Shown here piece after piece: positions 40,842 through 48,899 of a stretch of 61,145 bases of DNA. The position numbers and the translations under genes are program-made. The DNA is from Sediminicola sp. (GTDB lineage: Bacteria; Bacteroidota; Bacteroidia; Flavobacteriales; Flavobacteriaceae). Each line of letters begins with the position of its first letter. The stretch's first letter is position 1. Location: the NCBI GenBank assembly GCA_024643325.1, contig JAHEND010000005.1, positions 1 through 61,145 on the forward strand, read 5' to 3'. The notes beneath the pieces were generated by a model. That model saw only the letters and a list, made by a program, of their open reading frames with translations, had not been told where the DNA came from and did no database searches.

Positions 40842-41900
40842 ATGATAAAGACAGACATACTCATCATTGGCGCGGGACCTACAGGACTTTTTGCGGTGTT
40901 TGAAGCGGGATTATTACAACTTAAGTGCCATATAATAGACGCCCTTCCAATGCCAGGTGGCCAACTTTCAGAATTGTACCCTAAAAAACCCATTTATGAT
41001 ATTCCAGGCTTTCCTGAAGTGCTGGCTGGAGACTTGGTGAACAATCTCATGGAGCAAATAAAACCGTTCTCTCCAGGTTTTACCCTTGGGGAAAGGGCAG
41101 AGAAGATTGAAAAACAGTCAGATGGTAGTTTTATTGTCACTACGGATAAAGGAACAGCGCACCACACTAAAGTTGTCGCCATTGCTGGAGGATTGGGGAG
41201 TTTTGAGCCTAAAAAGCCCCCCATTGAGGGAATTGAATCATGGGAAGACAAAGGGGTTTCTTATATGATTAAAGACCCTGAGGTTTATAGAAATAAAAAA
41301 GTGCTTATTGCAGGCGGTGGAGATTCAGCATTAGATTGGAGTATCTTTTTAGCAGACGTGGCTAGCGAGGTCACTTTGGTGCATAGAAGGTCTGAATTTA
41401 GAGGAGCTTTAGACTCAGTAGAGAAAGTGCAGGCCCTTAAAAATTCGGCCAAGATAAATTTAATTACTCCAGCCGAGGTAATTGGTTTAGCGGGAGACAC
41501 CCAATTAAATAAAGCATTTATTCAAAAAGCAGGTGAAGAAGCTCCTATTGAATTAAGTGTAGACGCCTTTATACCACTTTTTGGTTTATCTCCTAAGTTA
41601 GGACCTATTGGCGCATGGGGACTCGAAATTGAAAAAAATGCGATAGTGGTAGACAATACCTTGGATTATATGACTAATATTCCTGGCATTTATGCCATTG
41701 GAGATGTCAATACATACCCAGGAAAATTAAAATTAATTCTCTGTGGTTTTCATGAAGCGACGCTCATGTGCCAAAGTGCGTATGGTCGTATATTTCCTGA
41801 TAAAAGATATGTTATGAAATACACCACTGTTGGAGGTGTTACTGGATTTGACGGAACCAAAAAAGAAGCCCCTAAGGCTGTTGTAAAAAAAATAGAGTAA
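40842..41900 (+). CDS. Ferredoxin-NADP reductase (thioredoxin-reductase-like)
   Basis: A soluble flavoprotein that passes electrons between NAD(P)H and ferredoxin. I chose the ATG at 40842 (352 residues), which puts the FAD motif ILIIGAGPTGLFAVFEAG directly at the N-terminus; the longer frame from 40818 adds eight residues over a small hairpin. The second dinucleotide motif VLIAGGGDSALDW and the FAD motif GIYAIGDVNTYPG are present. The C-x-x-C of thioredoxin reductase is absent, as in TrxR-like ferredoxin reductases. The ferredoxin gene starts 2 bases after it and is the likely partner. Confidence 0.92.
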   Translation: MIKTDILIIGAGPTGLFAVFEAGLLQLKCHIIDALPMPGGQLSELYPKKPIYDIPGFPEVLAGDLVNNLMEQIKPFSPGFTLGERAEKIEKQSDGSFIVTTDKGTAHHTKVVAIAGGLGSFEPKKPPIEGIESWEDKGVSYMIKDPEVYRNKKVLIAGGGDSALDWSIFLADVASEVTLVHRRSEFRGALDSVEKVQALKNSAKINLITPAEVIGLAGDTQLNKAFIQKAGEEAPIELSVDAFIPLFGLSPKLGPIGAWGLEIEKNAIVVDNTLDYMTNIPGIYAIGDVNTYPGKLKLILCGFHEATLMCQSAYGRIFPDKRYVMKYTTVGGVTGFDGTKKEAPKAVVKKIE

Positions 41901-41902
41901 GT

Positions 41903-42235
41903 ATGGCCCAAGATATTGAAGTGACCATTGTAGATAGGGCTGGACATTCCCATACAGTGACTGCTCCTACAGATATGAATATGAATCTTATGGAATTGGT
42001 GCGCTCCTATGAGTTGGCTCCAGAGGGAACTATAGGAATTTGTGGTGGAATGGCCATGTGTGCTTCTTGTCAGTGTTATATAAACTCTCAACATGACTTG
42101 AATCCTATGTCTGAGGAAGAAGAAGCTATGTTGTCTGAGGCTTTTCACGTACAAGAGAATAGCCGTTTGGGATGCCAACTTCTCATTACTGCTGCAATGG
42201 AAGGATTGGAAGTTACATTAGCTCCAGAGGAGTAA
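41903..42235 (+). CDS. Adrenodoxin-type [2Fe-2S] ferredoxin
   Basis: A 110-residue electron carrier with the adrenodoxin-type cysteine pattern: C-x5-C-x2-C in CGGMAMCASCQCY and a fourth Cys in LGCQLLI. EEEEAMLSEA is the acidic helix used for partner docking. It starts 2 bases after the ferredoxin reductase, so the two form a redox pair. Such ferredoxins feed Fe-S assembly or cytochromes P450; the NifU-like and Mrp genes upstream favour the former. Confidence 0.94.
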   Translation: MAQDIEVTIVDRAGHSHTVTAPTDMNMNLMELVRSYELAPEGTIGICGGMAMCASCQCYINSQHDLNPMSEEEEAMLSEAFHVQENSRLGCQLLITAAMEGLEVTLAPEE

Positions 42236-42392
42236 TTAGGACTGTTTAAGCAATAAGAACTTCGATTAACTGGTCTTACTAAATGGTACTATAGCTGAGC
42301 TAAGCTAAAGGTGTAATAGCTCGTCCAAACTTAATGGAGCAATAGTTTATGCGCTTTTTTCAAAGTGGAACAATTAACGCAACATTGGCAGA

Positions 42393-44165
42393 TTAAATTT
42401 TTGCCTGATAGGTAAAAAGATCAAAATACCTTCCTTTGGCCTCAATGAGTTGGTCGTGAGTCCCCTGTTCTGCAATTTTACCACCCTCAATCACTAAAAT
42501 TTTATGGGCTTTCCTAATGGTGCTCAACCTGTGGGCAATGACAAAAGTAGTTCTGCCTTCTGTGAGAGTAGCCAAACTTTTCTGAATAAGTGCCTCACTT
42601 TCTGTGTCTAAGTTAGAAGTTGCTTCATCTAAAATTAAGATAGATGGGTTCGCTAAAATGGCTCTAGCAATAGCAATTCTCTGTCTTTGACCACCAGATA
42701 ATTTAACCCCTCTTTCTCCAATTAAAGTATCTAAACCACCTTCAAAACGATCAGTAAATTCATTGACATAAGCTGCATTTACTGCTTCTAAAAGACTTTC
42801 GTTCGTGGCATTAGGTCTAGCGTATAATATATTCTCCTTAATGGTCCCCTCAAAAAGAAACTCATCTTGCAATACAACGCCCAATTGTTTTCTATAACTC
42901 TCTAAGGTCACTTCCCTTAGCGGGTGGCCATCTATAGTAATCTCTCCTTGATCGGGATTAATAAAAGTGGCTACTAAGCCAGCTATAGTAGATTTTCCAG
43001 AACCTGAACTACCCACAAGTGCAATAGTTTCTCCAGCTGCTGCGTTAAAACTAATACTGTGTAATACATCTTTTTCTTCTTCATAAGCAAAAGACACCTC
43101 TTTAAAGCTTAAGGCTCCTTGCAGCTTTTTTAGTGGGATGGTACGCAAAGGATCCTCTGCTTCACCAGCTTCATTCATGAGCTCTTCCGTTCGGTCTAGG
43201 CCAGCCAAAGCTTCTGTAAGTTGGCTTCCAATATTACTCATTTGAACAATAGGTGCTACCATGAGTCCTAATAAGAAGGTGAAACTTAGAAATTCTCCCA
43301 AGGTCAAAGTTTCCATCATAATTTTGTATCCGCCAATACCCATGATACCTGTAGTGGCTAGACCTAATAAAAATGTAGCAGATGAAGTCATAAATGCTGT
43401 AGCGGTTAGGCTCTTTTTTACATTGACAAACAATTCATGTACCCCTTTTTCAAATACTAAGGCCTCTTGTTCTGCTGCATTAAATCCCTTAATCACTCGA
43501 ATACCTCCAAGTGTTTCTGTAAGCCTTCCCGTTACTTCTGCATTGATTTTTCCTCTAGCCCTAAAAATGGGTCTAATTACTTTAAAAGCCTTCAGGGCAA
43601 TGATGGCGAAAATGGCCAAGGGTATGAGTGTGAATAAGGTCATAGACACACTTATTTGTAGCAACAAAATTAAAGAGACTACGGCTGTTATGGTACCACC
43701 TACCAATTGCACCAGTCCTGTTCCAATTAAATTTCTTACCCCTTCTACATCCGTCATTATCCTAGAGACTAAGGCCCCAGATTTTGTGTTGTCAAAAAAT
43801 CGAATAGGCAGCCCCAGTATTTTTTTTTGCACTTGAGCCCTCAATTCAGCAATGAGGTATTGGGCTTGTACAGAGAGAATTTTTGTCAGTAAAAATGAAG
43901 TAATGGCTTGTACTAGAATGGCTACAATAACTACAGCAATTAATATTTTAAGTCGGTCCAATTCCTTATTGGGAATAATTTCATCCATTAAAACTTTTAA
44001 AGACAGAGGTGCAACAAAACTGGCAATTTTACTGATTACAATCAGTAATAAACCTATAAATACCATCTTCCTTCTGGGCCAAATAATGGTTGAAAAGGCT
44101 TGTAAAATAGAGACTTTGGGTTTGCTTTTGCCTTTTGTTGTAAGGCTTTTTTTATTTGCAGTCAT
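42393..44165 (-). CDS. MsbA-like ABC exporter (fused permease and ATPase)
   Basis: A 590-residue half-transporter that works as a homodimer in the inner membrane. Six transmembrane helices (about 20-320) precede the ATPase domain: Walker A LVGSSGSGKST, signature GERGVKLSGGQRQRIAIARA, Walker B SILILDEATSNLD and switch His FVIAHRLSTIR. The family exports lipids, lipid A precursors or drugs. It is divergent from the acylase gene; an inverted repeat (44189-44210) lies in the shared promoter region. Confidence 0.93.
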   Translation of the reverse strand: MTANKKSLTTKGKSKPKVSILQAFSTIIWPRRKMVFIGLLLIVISKIASFVAPLSLKVLMDEIIPNKELDRLKILIAVVIVAILVQAITSFLLTKILSVQAQYLIAELRAQVQKKILGLPIRFFDNTKSGALVSRIMTDVEGVRNLIGTGLVQLVGGTITAVVSLILLLQISVSMTLFTLIPLAIFAIIALKAFKVIRPIFRARGKINAEVTGRLTETLGGIRVIKGFNAAEQEALVFEKGVHELFVNVKKSLTATAFMTSSATFLLGLATTGIMGIGGYKIMMETLTLGEFLSFTFLLGLMVAPIVQMSNIGSQLTEALAGLDRTEELMNEAGEAEDPLRTIPLKKLQGALSFKEVSFAYEEEKDVLHSISFNAAAGETIALVGSSGSGKSTIAGLVATFINPDQGEITIDGHPLREVTLESYRKQLGVVLQDEFLFEGTIKENILYARPNATNESLLEAVNAAYVNEFTDRFEGGLDTLIGERGVKLSGGQRQRIAIARAILANPSILILDEATSNLDTESEALIQKSLATLTEGRTTFVIAHRLSTIRKAHKILVIEGGKIAEQGTHDQLIEAKGRYFDLFTYQAKI

Positions 44166-44188
44166 TTGTATTTTTTGATCTATGGGGT

Positions 44189-44210
44189 AAAGGTACTTTT
44201 TTGTACCTTT
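44189..44210. promoter_or_regulatory. Inverted repeat between ABC exporter and acylase genes
   Basis: AAAGGTAC (44189-44196) and GTACCTTT (44203-44210) form a perfect 8-base inverted repeat with a T6 spacer, 24 bases upstream of the ABC exporter ATG. It could be an operator for a dimeric regulator. No function is known. Confidence 0.4.
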
Positions 44211-44289
44211 CTATCTATTGATTTAGATAAAAAACGACTACTATCTTCTTGAAAATTAAATAGCTAATACTTTTAAAAAGCCCATTGAA

Positions 44290-46461
44290 ATGAGATTTAT
44301 TTTTGTTTTTATACTCCTCTTGCTCACCGCCTGTTCTGAACCTTTGGATACTGCCTCAGCACGTCAAGAGAAACACGCTGCACAAACCACTATTATTAGG
44401 GATTCATTTGGAGTTCCACACATATATGGAAAGACAGACACAGATGCTGTTTTTGGTTTGTTATACGCCCAGTGCGAAGATGATTTTCAACGGGTAGAAG
44501 ACAATTATATTTGGGCCATTGGAAGGTTGGCTGAGGTGGAAGGACAAAGTGCCATTTATTCAGACCTCAGGGCTAAATTATTTATGACAACAGATGAGGC
44601 CAAAGCCATGTACGAAAACGCTCCAGAGGACATTAAAGCCCTTTGTATGGCTTTTGCAGATGGAATAAATTTCTATTTAAAAACACATCCTGAGGTACAT
44701 CCTAAGCTCATTGATAATTTCGAACCATGGATGCCTATGTATTTTTCAGAAGGGTCAATTGGGGGAGATATTGAACGTATTTCCGAAAAAAAGATACGGG
44801 CCTTTTATGAAAATGATGCTGCCCTTCTACAAGAGGAAGCCTTAGCTATTGCTCTAGCTACATCTGAGGAGGAACCAGCTGGATCAAATGGGATCGCCAT
44901 TTCTGGAGCCCATACAAAAAGCGGAGATGCCATGCTTTTAATTAACCCACATACCTCATTTTTCTTTAGGGGAGAAGTGCATGTAAATAGCGAAGAAGGC
45001 TTAGCTGCTTATGGAGCAGTTACTTGGGGGCAGTTTTTTGTGTACCAGGGATTTAATGAGAAAACAGGTTGGATGCATACTTCTACTTATACAGACGTGA
45101 TGGATGAATACTTGGAGACCATTATAAAAAATGAAGCTGGCTTGTTTTACCAATACGGCGCAGAGCAAAGGGAGGTGTCGGTATCCGAAGTTAGACTAAA
45201 ATTCAAAGACTCTTTGGGAATTATTCAAGAAAAATCTTTTCCAAGATATCGTACCCACCATGGTCCAATTACCCATATGGAAGCGGGGCAATGGGTTGCT
45301 TCTGCTATGATGTGGGACCCTGTTACTGCTTTAAAACAATCTTTTATTAGGACAAAGCAGGACAATTATAAAGGCTTTAAGGCAATGATGGATTTGAGAA
45401 CCAATTCATCTAATAATACGGTTTATGCAGACTCAGAAGGTAATATTGCTTATTTCCATGGAAATTTTGTACCAAAAAGAGATGTGACTTTTGACTTTAC
45501 CCAACCTGTAGATGGAAGTAATCCAGCCACTGATTGGCAGGGATTACATACTGTAGAAGAGAATATATTACTATTGAATCCAAAGAACGGTTGGCTTCAA
45601 AATTGTAATTCAACCCCTTATACGGCCGCATTACAATACAGTCCTAAACGTGAGGATTATCCGATTTATATGTCTAAAGATCAAGAAAATTTTAGAGGGG
45701 TACATGCCATTTCATTGCTCAGTGAGATAAACCAAATTGATTTGGACGGACTTATCACACTGGCTCATGATCCATTTTTACCAGCATTTGAGGCTTTAAT
45801 TCCAGGCTTAGTAAGCGCATTTGATCAATGGGGACAGCCTTATGGAGAAATGAAATCAGCCATTGAAATATTGAGACAATGGGATTTTAAAACTTCTGAA
45901 GATTCGGTAGCCATGACTTTGGCTCATTTTTACGGCACCCTTTATGGGCAAAAGGGAAAGCGACCTTTTACCATGTCAGATATGGAACTCATGACCTATT
46001 TTGGTAGTAGTTCTCCTGAGAAAGAGCGTTTGGCTATTTTTGAGGAAACCCTAGAGCAACTCAATGCAGATTTTGGCACCTGGAATATCCCTTGGGGTAA
46101 TGTGAATAGATACCAAAGGCTCAATGGAGATCCTAGACAAGCATTTAATGATTCATTACCGAGCACCCCTATTGGTTTTGCTTCAGGTAGATGGGGCGCT
46201 TTGGCTGCTTATGGAGCTAGGTATACCAATAACACAAAGAAAATTTACGGAACCAGAGGGAATAGTTTTGTTGCAGTAGTCTCCTTTGGAGAAAAACTTC
46301 AAGCAAAAAGTATTTTAGCAGGTGGCCAGAGTGGCGATCTAAATTCGCCCCATTTTGGAGACCAAGTGTCTCGTTATGCCGAGGCTAATTTTAAGGAAGT
46401 ACTTTTTTATAAAGAAGCCGTGTTAAAAGACGCTCAGCGAACCTACCATCCGGGGGAATAG
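44290..46461 (+). CDS. Penicillin-acylase-family lipoprotein
   Basis: A 723-residue N-terminal-nucleophile amidase precursor. It starts with a lipoprotein signal (LLLTACSEP, Cys15). An alpha chain and linker precede the self-cleavage site at Gly198-Ser199 in EEEPAGSNGIAISG, where Ser199 becomes the N-terminal nucleophile of the beta chain. The oxyanion-hole Asn lies later (NSSNNTVYADSEGNIAYFHG). Relatives hydrolyse beta-lactam side chains, acyl-homoserine lactones or other N-acyl compounds. It is a single gene, so the substrate is not indicated by neighbours. Confidence 0.9.
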   Translation: MRFIFVFILLLLTACSEPLDTASARQEKHAAQTTIIRDSFGVPHIYGKTDTDAVFGLLYAQCEDDFQRVEDNYIWAIGRLAEVEGQSAIYSDLRAKLFMTTDEAKAMYENAPEDIKALCMAFADGINFYLKTHPEVHPKLIDNFEPWMPMYFSEGSIGGDIERISEKKIRAFYENDAALLQEEALAIALATSEEEPAGSNGIAISGAHTKSGDAMLLINPHTSFFFRGEVHVNSEEGLAAYGAVTWGQFFVYQGFNEKTGWMHTSTYTDVMDEYLETIIKNEAGLFYQYGAEQREVSVSEVRLKFKDSLGIIQEKSFPRYRTHHGPITHMEAGQWVASAMMWDPVTALKQSFIRTKQDNYKGFKAMMDLRTNSSNNTVYADSEGNIAYFHGNFVPKRDVTFDFTQPVDGSNPATDWQGLHTVEENILLLNPKNGWLQNCNSTPYTAALQYSPKREDYPIYMSKDQENFRGVHAISLLSEINQIDLDGLITLAHDPFLPAFEALIPGLVSAFDQWGQPYGEMKSAIEILRQWDFKTSEDSVAMTLAHFYGTLYGQKGKRPFTMSDMELMTYFGSSSPEKERLAIFEETLEQLNADFGTWNIPWGNVNRYQRLNGDPRQAFNDSLPSTPIGFASGRWGALAAYGARYTNNTKKIYGTRGNSFVAVVSFGEKLQAKSILAGGQSGDLNSPHFGDQVSRYAEANFKEVLFYKEAVLKDAQRTYHPGE

Positions 46462-46512
46462 ACTTTTTCTGAAACTTAAAAAGTCACTACTGATTTACAA
46501 ATTAGAGTATTC

Positions 46513-47160
46513 TTACTCTCTCACCAGTACCATTGTCGCTTTAGCTCCAGTGGAAAGGTTCCAGATGTTTTGGTGTACTAGGTTTCCCTTTTCGTCGTAT
46601 ACGTCTACCTGAGCTGTGTTTGGCCCAGAGGCACCTTGGTTTAATGCTTCGAAAACTAGGGTATTTATACCTTCTTTTAGATCTACATTCACCCCTTGAA
46701 AGCCAGCAGTTAAGAACAGGTTTTGCGCTACAATATTGCCGTTAAGGTAAATTCTAACACGGTCTCCATCTACATATTCGTGGTCTCTACACACCACACC
46801 AACAAATTTGGACACTGTTTTTACAGCTCCTAAATTCACATTACCAAAGTAATTTTTGGCTTTTTTATTTTCTTTTTCTCGTATTTTAGGATCTATTTTT
46901 AAATAAGCTCCTGCTTGAACTAAAGTTCTGTCAGGAAGCATTTTTATCCCGTTTTTTTCTAAGGTTTCCGCTATAGGATACAAGAGTTTTTCAGGAGTGT
47001 TTTTACTGTTTGGAGGGGGTAGTTTAAAAGGTGTTTCTCCTGATTTTTCTTTTTTGTTGTCACCAATTTTTACCCGTTTACTCGTGCTTTCTTGTGCCCA
47101 TACGGAACCACATCCAATGAGTAGGAATAGAATAAAATAGCTGATTTTTTTGTGACCCAT
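46513..47160 (-). CDS. Secreted protein of unknown function
   Basis: A 215-residue protein with a signal peptide (about 1-22, ending SVWAQ). A charged, proline-containing linker (25-55) leads to a C-terminal beta-sandwich-like domain (about 105-215; FVGVVCRDHEYVDGDRVRIY and NTLVFEALNQGASGPNTAQV). The domain resembles calcium/carbohydrate-binding sandwich folds, but I do not recognise the family. Its promoter box sits 4 bases from the ATG, so the mRNA is probably leaderless. It is convergent with the acylase. Confidence 0.75.
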   Translation of the reverse strand: MGHKKISYFILFLLIGCGSVWAQESTSKRVKIGDNKKEKSGETPFKLPPPNSKNTPEKLLYPIAETLEKNGIKMLPDRTLVQAGAYLKIDPKIREKENKKAKNYFGNVNLGAVKTVSKFVGVVCRDHEYVDGDRVRIYLNGNIVAQNLFLTAGFQGVNVDLKEGINTLVFEALNQGASGPNTAQVDVYDEKGNLVHQNIWNLSTGAKATMVLVRE

Positions 47161-47164
47161 AGAG

Positions 47165-47172
47165 CAAAGGTA
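47165..47172 (-). promoter_or_regulatory. -7 box giving a leaderless mRNA for the secreted protein
   Basis: The minus strand reads TACCTTTG, a TAnnTTTG match with only 4 bases to the ATG at 47160. Confidence 0.55.
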
Positions 47173-47207
47173 TAAAAGAACATGCTCTTAATGTTTTAAA
47201 AGGACGT

Positions 47208-47241
47208 TAAAAAAAGCGCGGCCTTTAGGTCGCGCTTTTAA
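47208..47241 (-). terminator. Terminator of the CRTAC1-haloperoxidase-symporter operon
   Basis: AAAAGCGCGACC and GGCCGCGCTTTT (minus strand) form a GC-rich stem with a TAAA loop and one G-T pair, followed by a run of T. It lies 28 bases past the symporter stop and separates that operon from the secreted-protein gene. Confidence 0.85.
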
Positions 47242-47268
47242 AAAATTATCTGATTGGTTTTAAAGCTG

Positions 47269-48858
47269 TTAGGCAAAGTATAAGTATACGCCAATCACCA
47301 AAACACAGATGGCTATTCCAACCTCTTTGACATATTTAAAAGGGAGGATGTCTACTTGTTTGGTATAACTCAATTCGTATGAAGTTGCCATAGGCTTTAA
47401 TTGACCAATCACTAACATAATTGCCGTATTGAGTAAGAATAATATGGCCATGACGTCTAAATAATGTGGGTATGTACCCCCATTTTCTGTCACCATTGGC
47501 TGAAGTATAAACTGGCTAATGATGTATAAAAGCGATCCTGAAATAACACCAATTTTAGCGGCTATTGCAGGAACTCTTTTGGTGGTATAACCCACAAATA
47601 TAATCGTTAGGATAGGAATACTATAAATTCCGTTTACCTCTTGAAGGTAGTCAAATAAGGTTCCAGCATTAGCGATTAATGGTGCTATAAACATAGCAGC
47701 AATCGCTAAAATTAGCCCAAAGCGTTTACCATTTTTAACCATTTGAAGCTCACTGGCTTCTGGATTAATGTGTTGTTTGTAAATGTCTACACCAAACAGA
47801 GTAACCGAGCTATTGAGCACAGAGTTAAAGGAGCTTAAAATAGCCCCAAAAAGTACTGCGGCAAAAAACCCAACCAAGGCTTCAGGCAGCACTTCTGCTA
47901 CGAGCATTGGGTAAGCGGTATCGGCCTTTTCAAGGCCCCCTTCAAATAAATGATAGGCAATAAGTCCGGGTAATACGACCAATAAAGGTCCTAATACTTT
48001 TATAAATGCGGCTAACATGAGTCCTTTCTGACCCTCAGCTAAGTTTTTGGCTGCAAGTGCCCTTTGAATGATTTGTTGGTTGGTTCCCCAATAAAATAAT
48101 TGCACCAGCATCATCCCAGTAAAAATAGTGTGAAAGGGTACTGGGTCAGATTCAGCCCCCATGGATTTGAATTTGTCGGGGTTTTCTTGAACCAAAATAC
48201 TCAGACCGTCCAAAACATTTCCGTCTCCAATAGCCATAAGTCCAAAAAGAGGTATCATAAGTCCTCCAATCAAAAGGCCAATGGCATTGATAGAATCAGA
48301 TACCGCAACGGCTTTTAAACCACCAAATACAGCATATATTCCTCCTATAATTCCAATACCCCAGACACAAATCCATAGGGCTTCTGTCTCAGAAATGCCT
48401 AATAATTCTGGAATATTAAACATCCCACTGATGGCTACAGACCCGGAATATAAAATAACAGGCAGTAAAACCACTACATATCCTGTAAGGAAAAGTACAG
48501 AGGTAATTGTTTTTGTAGTGACGTCAAATCGGGTTGCTAAAAATTGCGGGACTGTTGTAAGCCCTCCTTTTAAATATCTGGGCAATAAAAAAATAGCGGT
48601 AACTACCATGGCTATAGCGGCAAGGGTTTCCCAGGCCATTACAGATAAACCACTTTCATAGGCGGAACCATTGAGTCCTACAATCTGTTCGGTAGATAAG
48701 TTGGTTAGTAATAGCGAACCCGCAATTACACCAGCAGTTAAACTTCTTCCGCCAAGAAAATAGCCATCTGAAGATTGTTCGTTGGTTTTTCTTGTAGCAA
48801 AATAGGCTATTACGGCTACCAAAAGGGTAAACCCAACAAAAGATAAAATTCCTAACAT
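47269..48858 (-). CDS. Sodium:solute symporter (SSS family)
   Basis: A 529-residue inner-membrane transporter with 13-14 helices that takes up a solute with sodium. Typical segments are SSDGYFLGGRSLTAGVIAGS, NLSTEQIVGLNGSAYESGL and FFAAVLFGAILSSFNSVLNS, the last being the conserved helix-8 sodium-site region. It resembles the SglT-type sugar branch, but members carry sugars, sialic acids, vitamins or amino acids. It is the last gene of a minus-strand run, 41 bases after the haloperoxidase-like gene, and ends before a strong terminator. It would import whatever that system releases. Confidence 0.9.
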   Translation of the reverse strand: MLGILSFVGFTLLVAVIAYFATRKTNEQSSDGYFLGGRSLTAGVIAGSLLLTNLSTEQIVGLNGSAYESGLSVMAWETLAAIAMVVTAIFLLPRYLKGGLTTVPQFLATRFDVTTKTITSVLFLTGYVVVLLPVILYSGSVAISGMFNIPELLGISETEALWICVWGIGIIGGIYAVFGGLKAVAVSDSINAIGLLIGGLMIPLFGLMAIGDGNVLDGLSILVQENPDKFKSMGAESDPVPFHTIFTGMMLVQLFYWGTNQQIIQRALAAKNLAEGQKGLMLAAFIKVLGPLLVVLPGLIAYHLFEGGLEKADTAYPMLVAEVLPEALVGFFAAVLFGAILSSFNSVLNSSVTLFGVDIYKQHINPEASELQMVKNGKRFGLILAIAAMFIAPLIANAGTLFDYLQEVNGIYSIPILTIIFVGYTTKRVPAIAAKIGVISGSLLYIISQFILQPMVTENGGTYPHYLDVMAILFLLNTAIMLVIGQLKPMATSYELSYTKQVDILPFKYVKEVGIAICVLVIGVYLYFA

Positions 48859-48899
48859 ACGTGATAATTTGGTTGTTGATTATTTTTGTCTAAGATACT

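Noticed and set aside
42236..42392. 157-base gap with short TAGCTGAGCTA-type repeats
   Set aside because: Arms are only five bases and overlap; no RNA gene signature or promoter box is visible.
43261..44178. Long open frames antisense to the ABC exporter (43261-43836 and 43852-44178)
   Set aside because: They mirror the codons of a well-supported gene, lack known domains and have no promoter or conserved N-terminus.
46461..46485. Inverted repeat GACTTTTT/AAAAAGTC after the acylase gene
   Set aside because: Stem is AT-rich, loop is nine bases and there is no T-run, so I do not call it a terminator.
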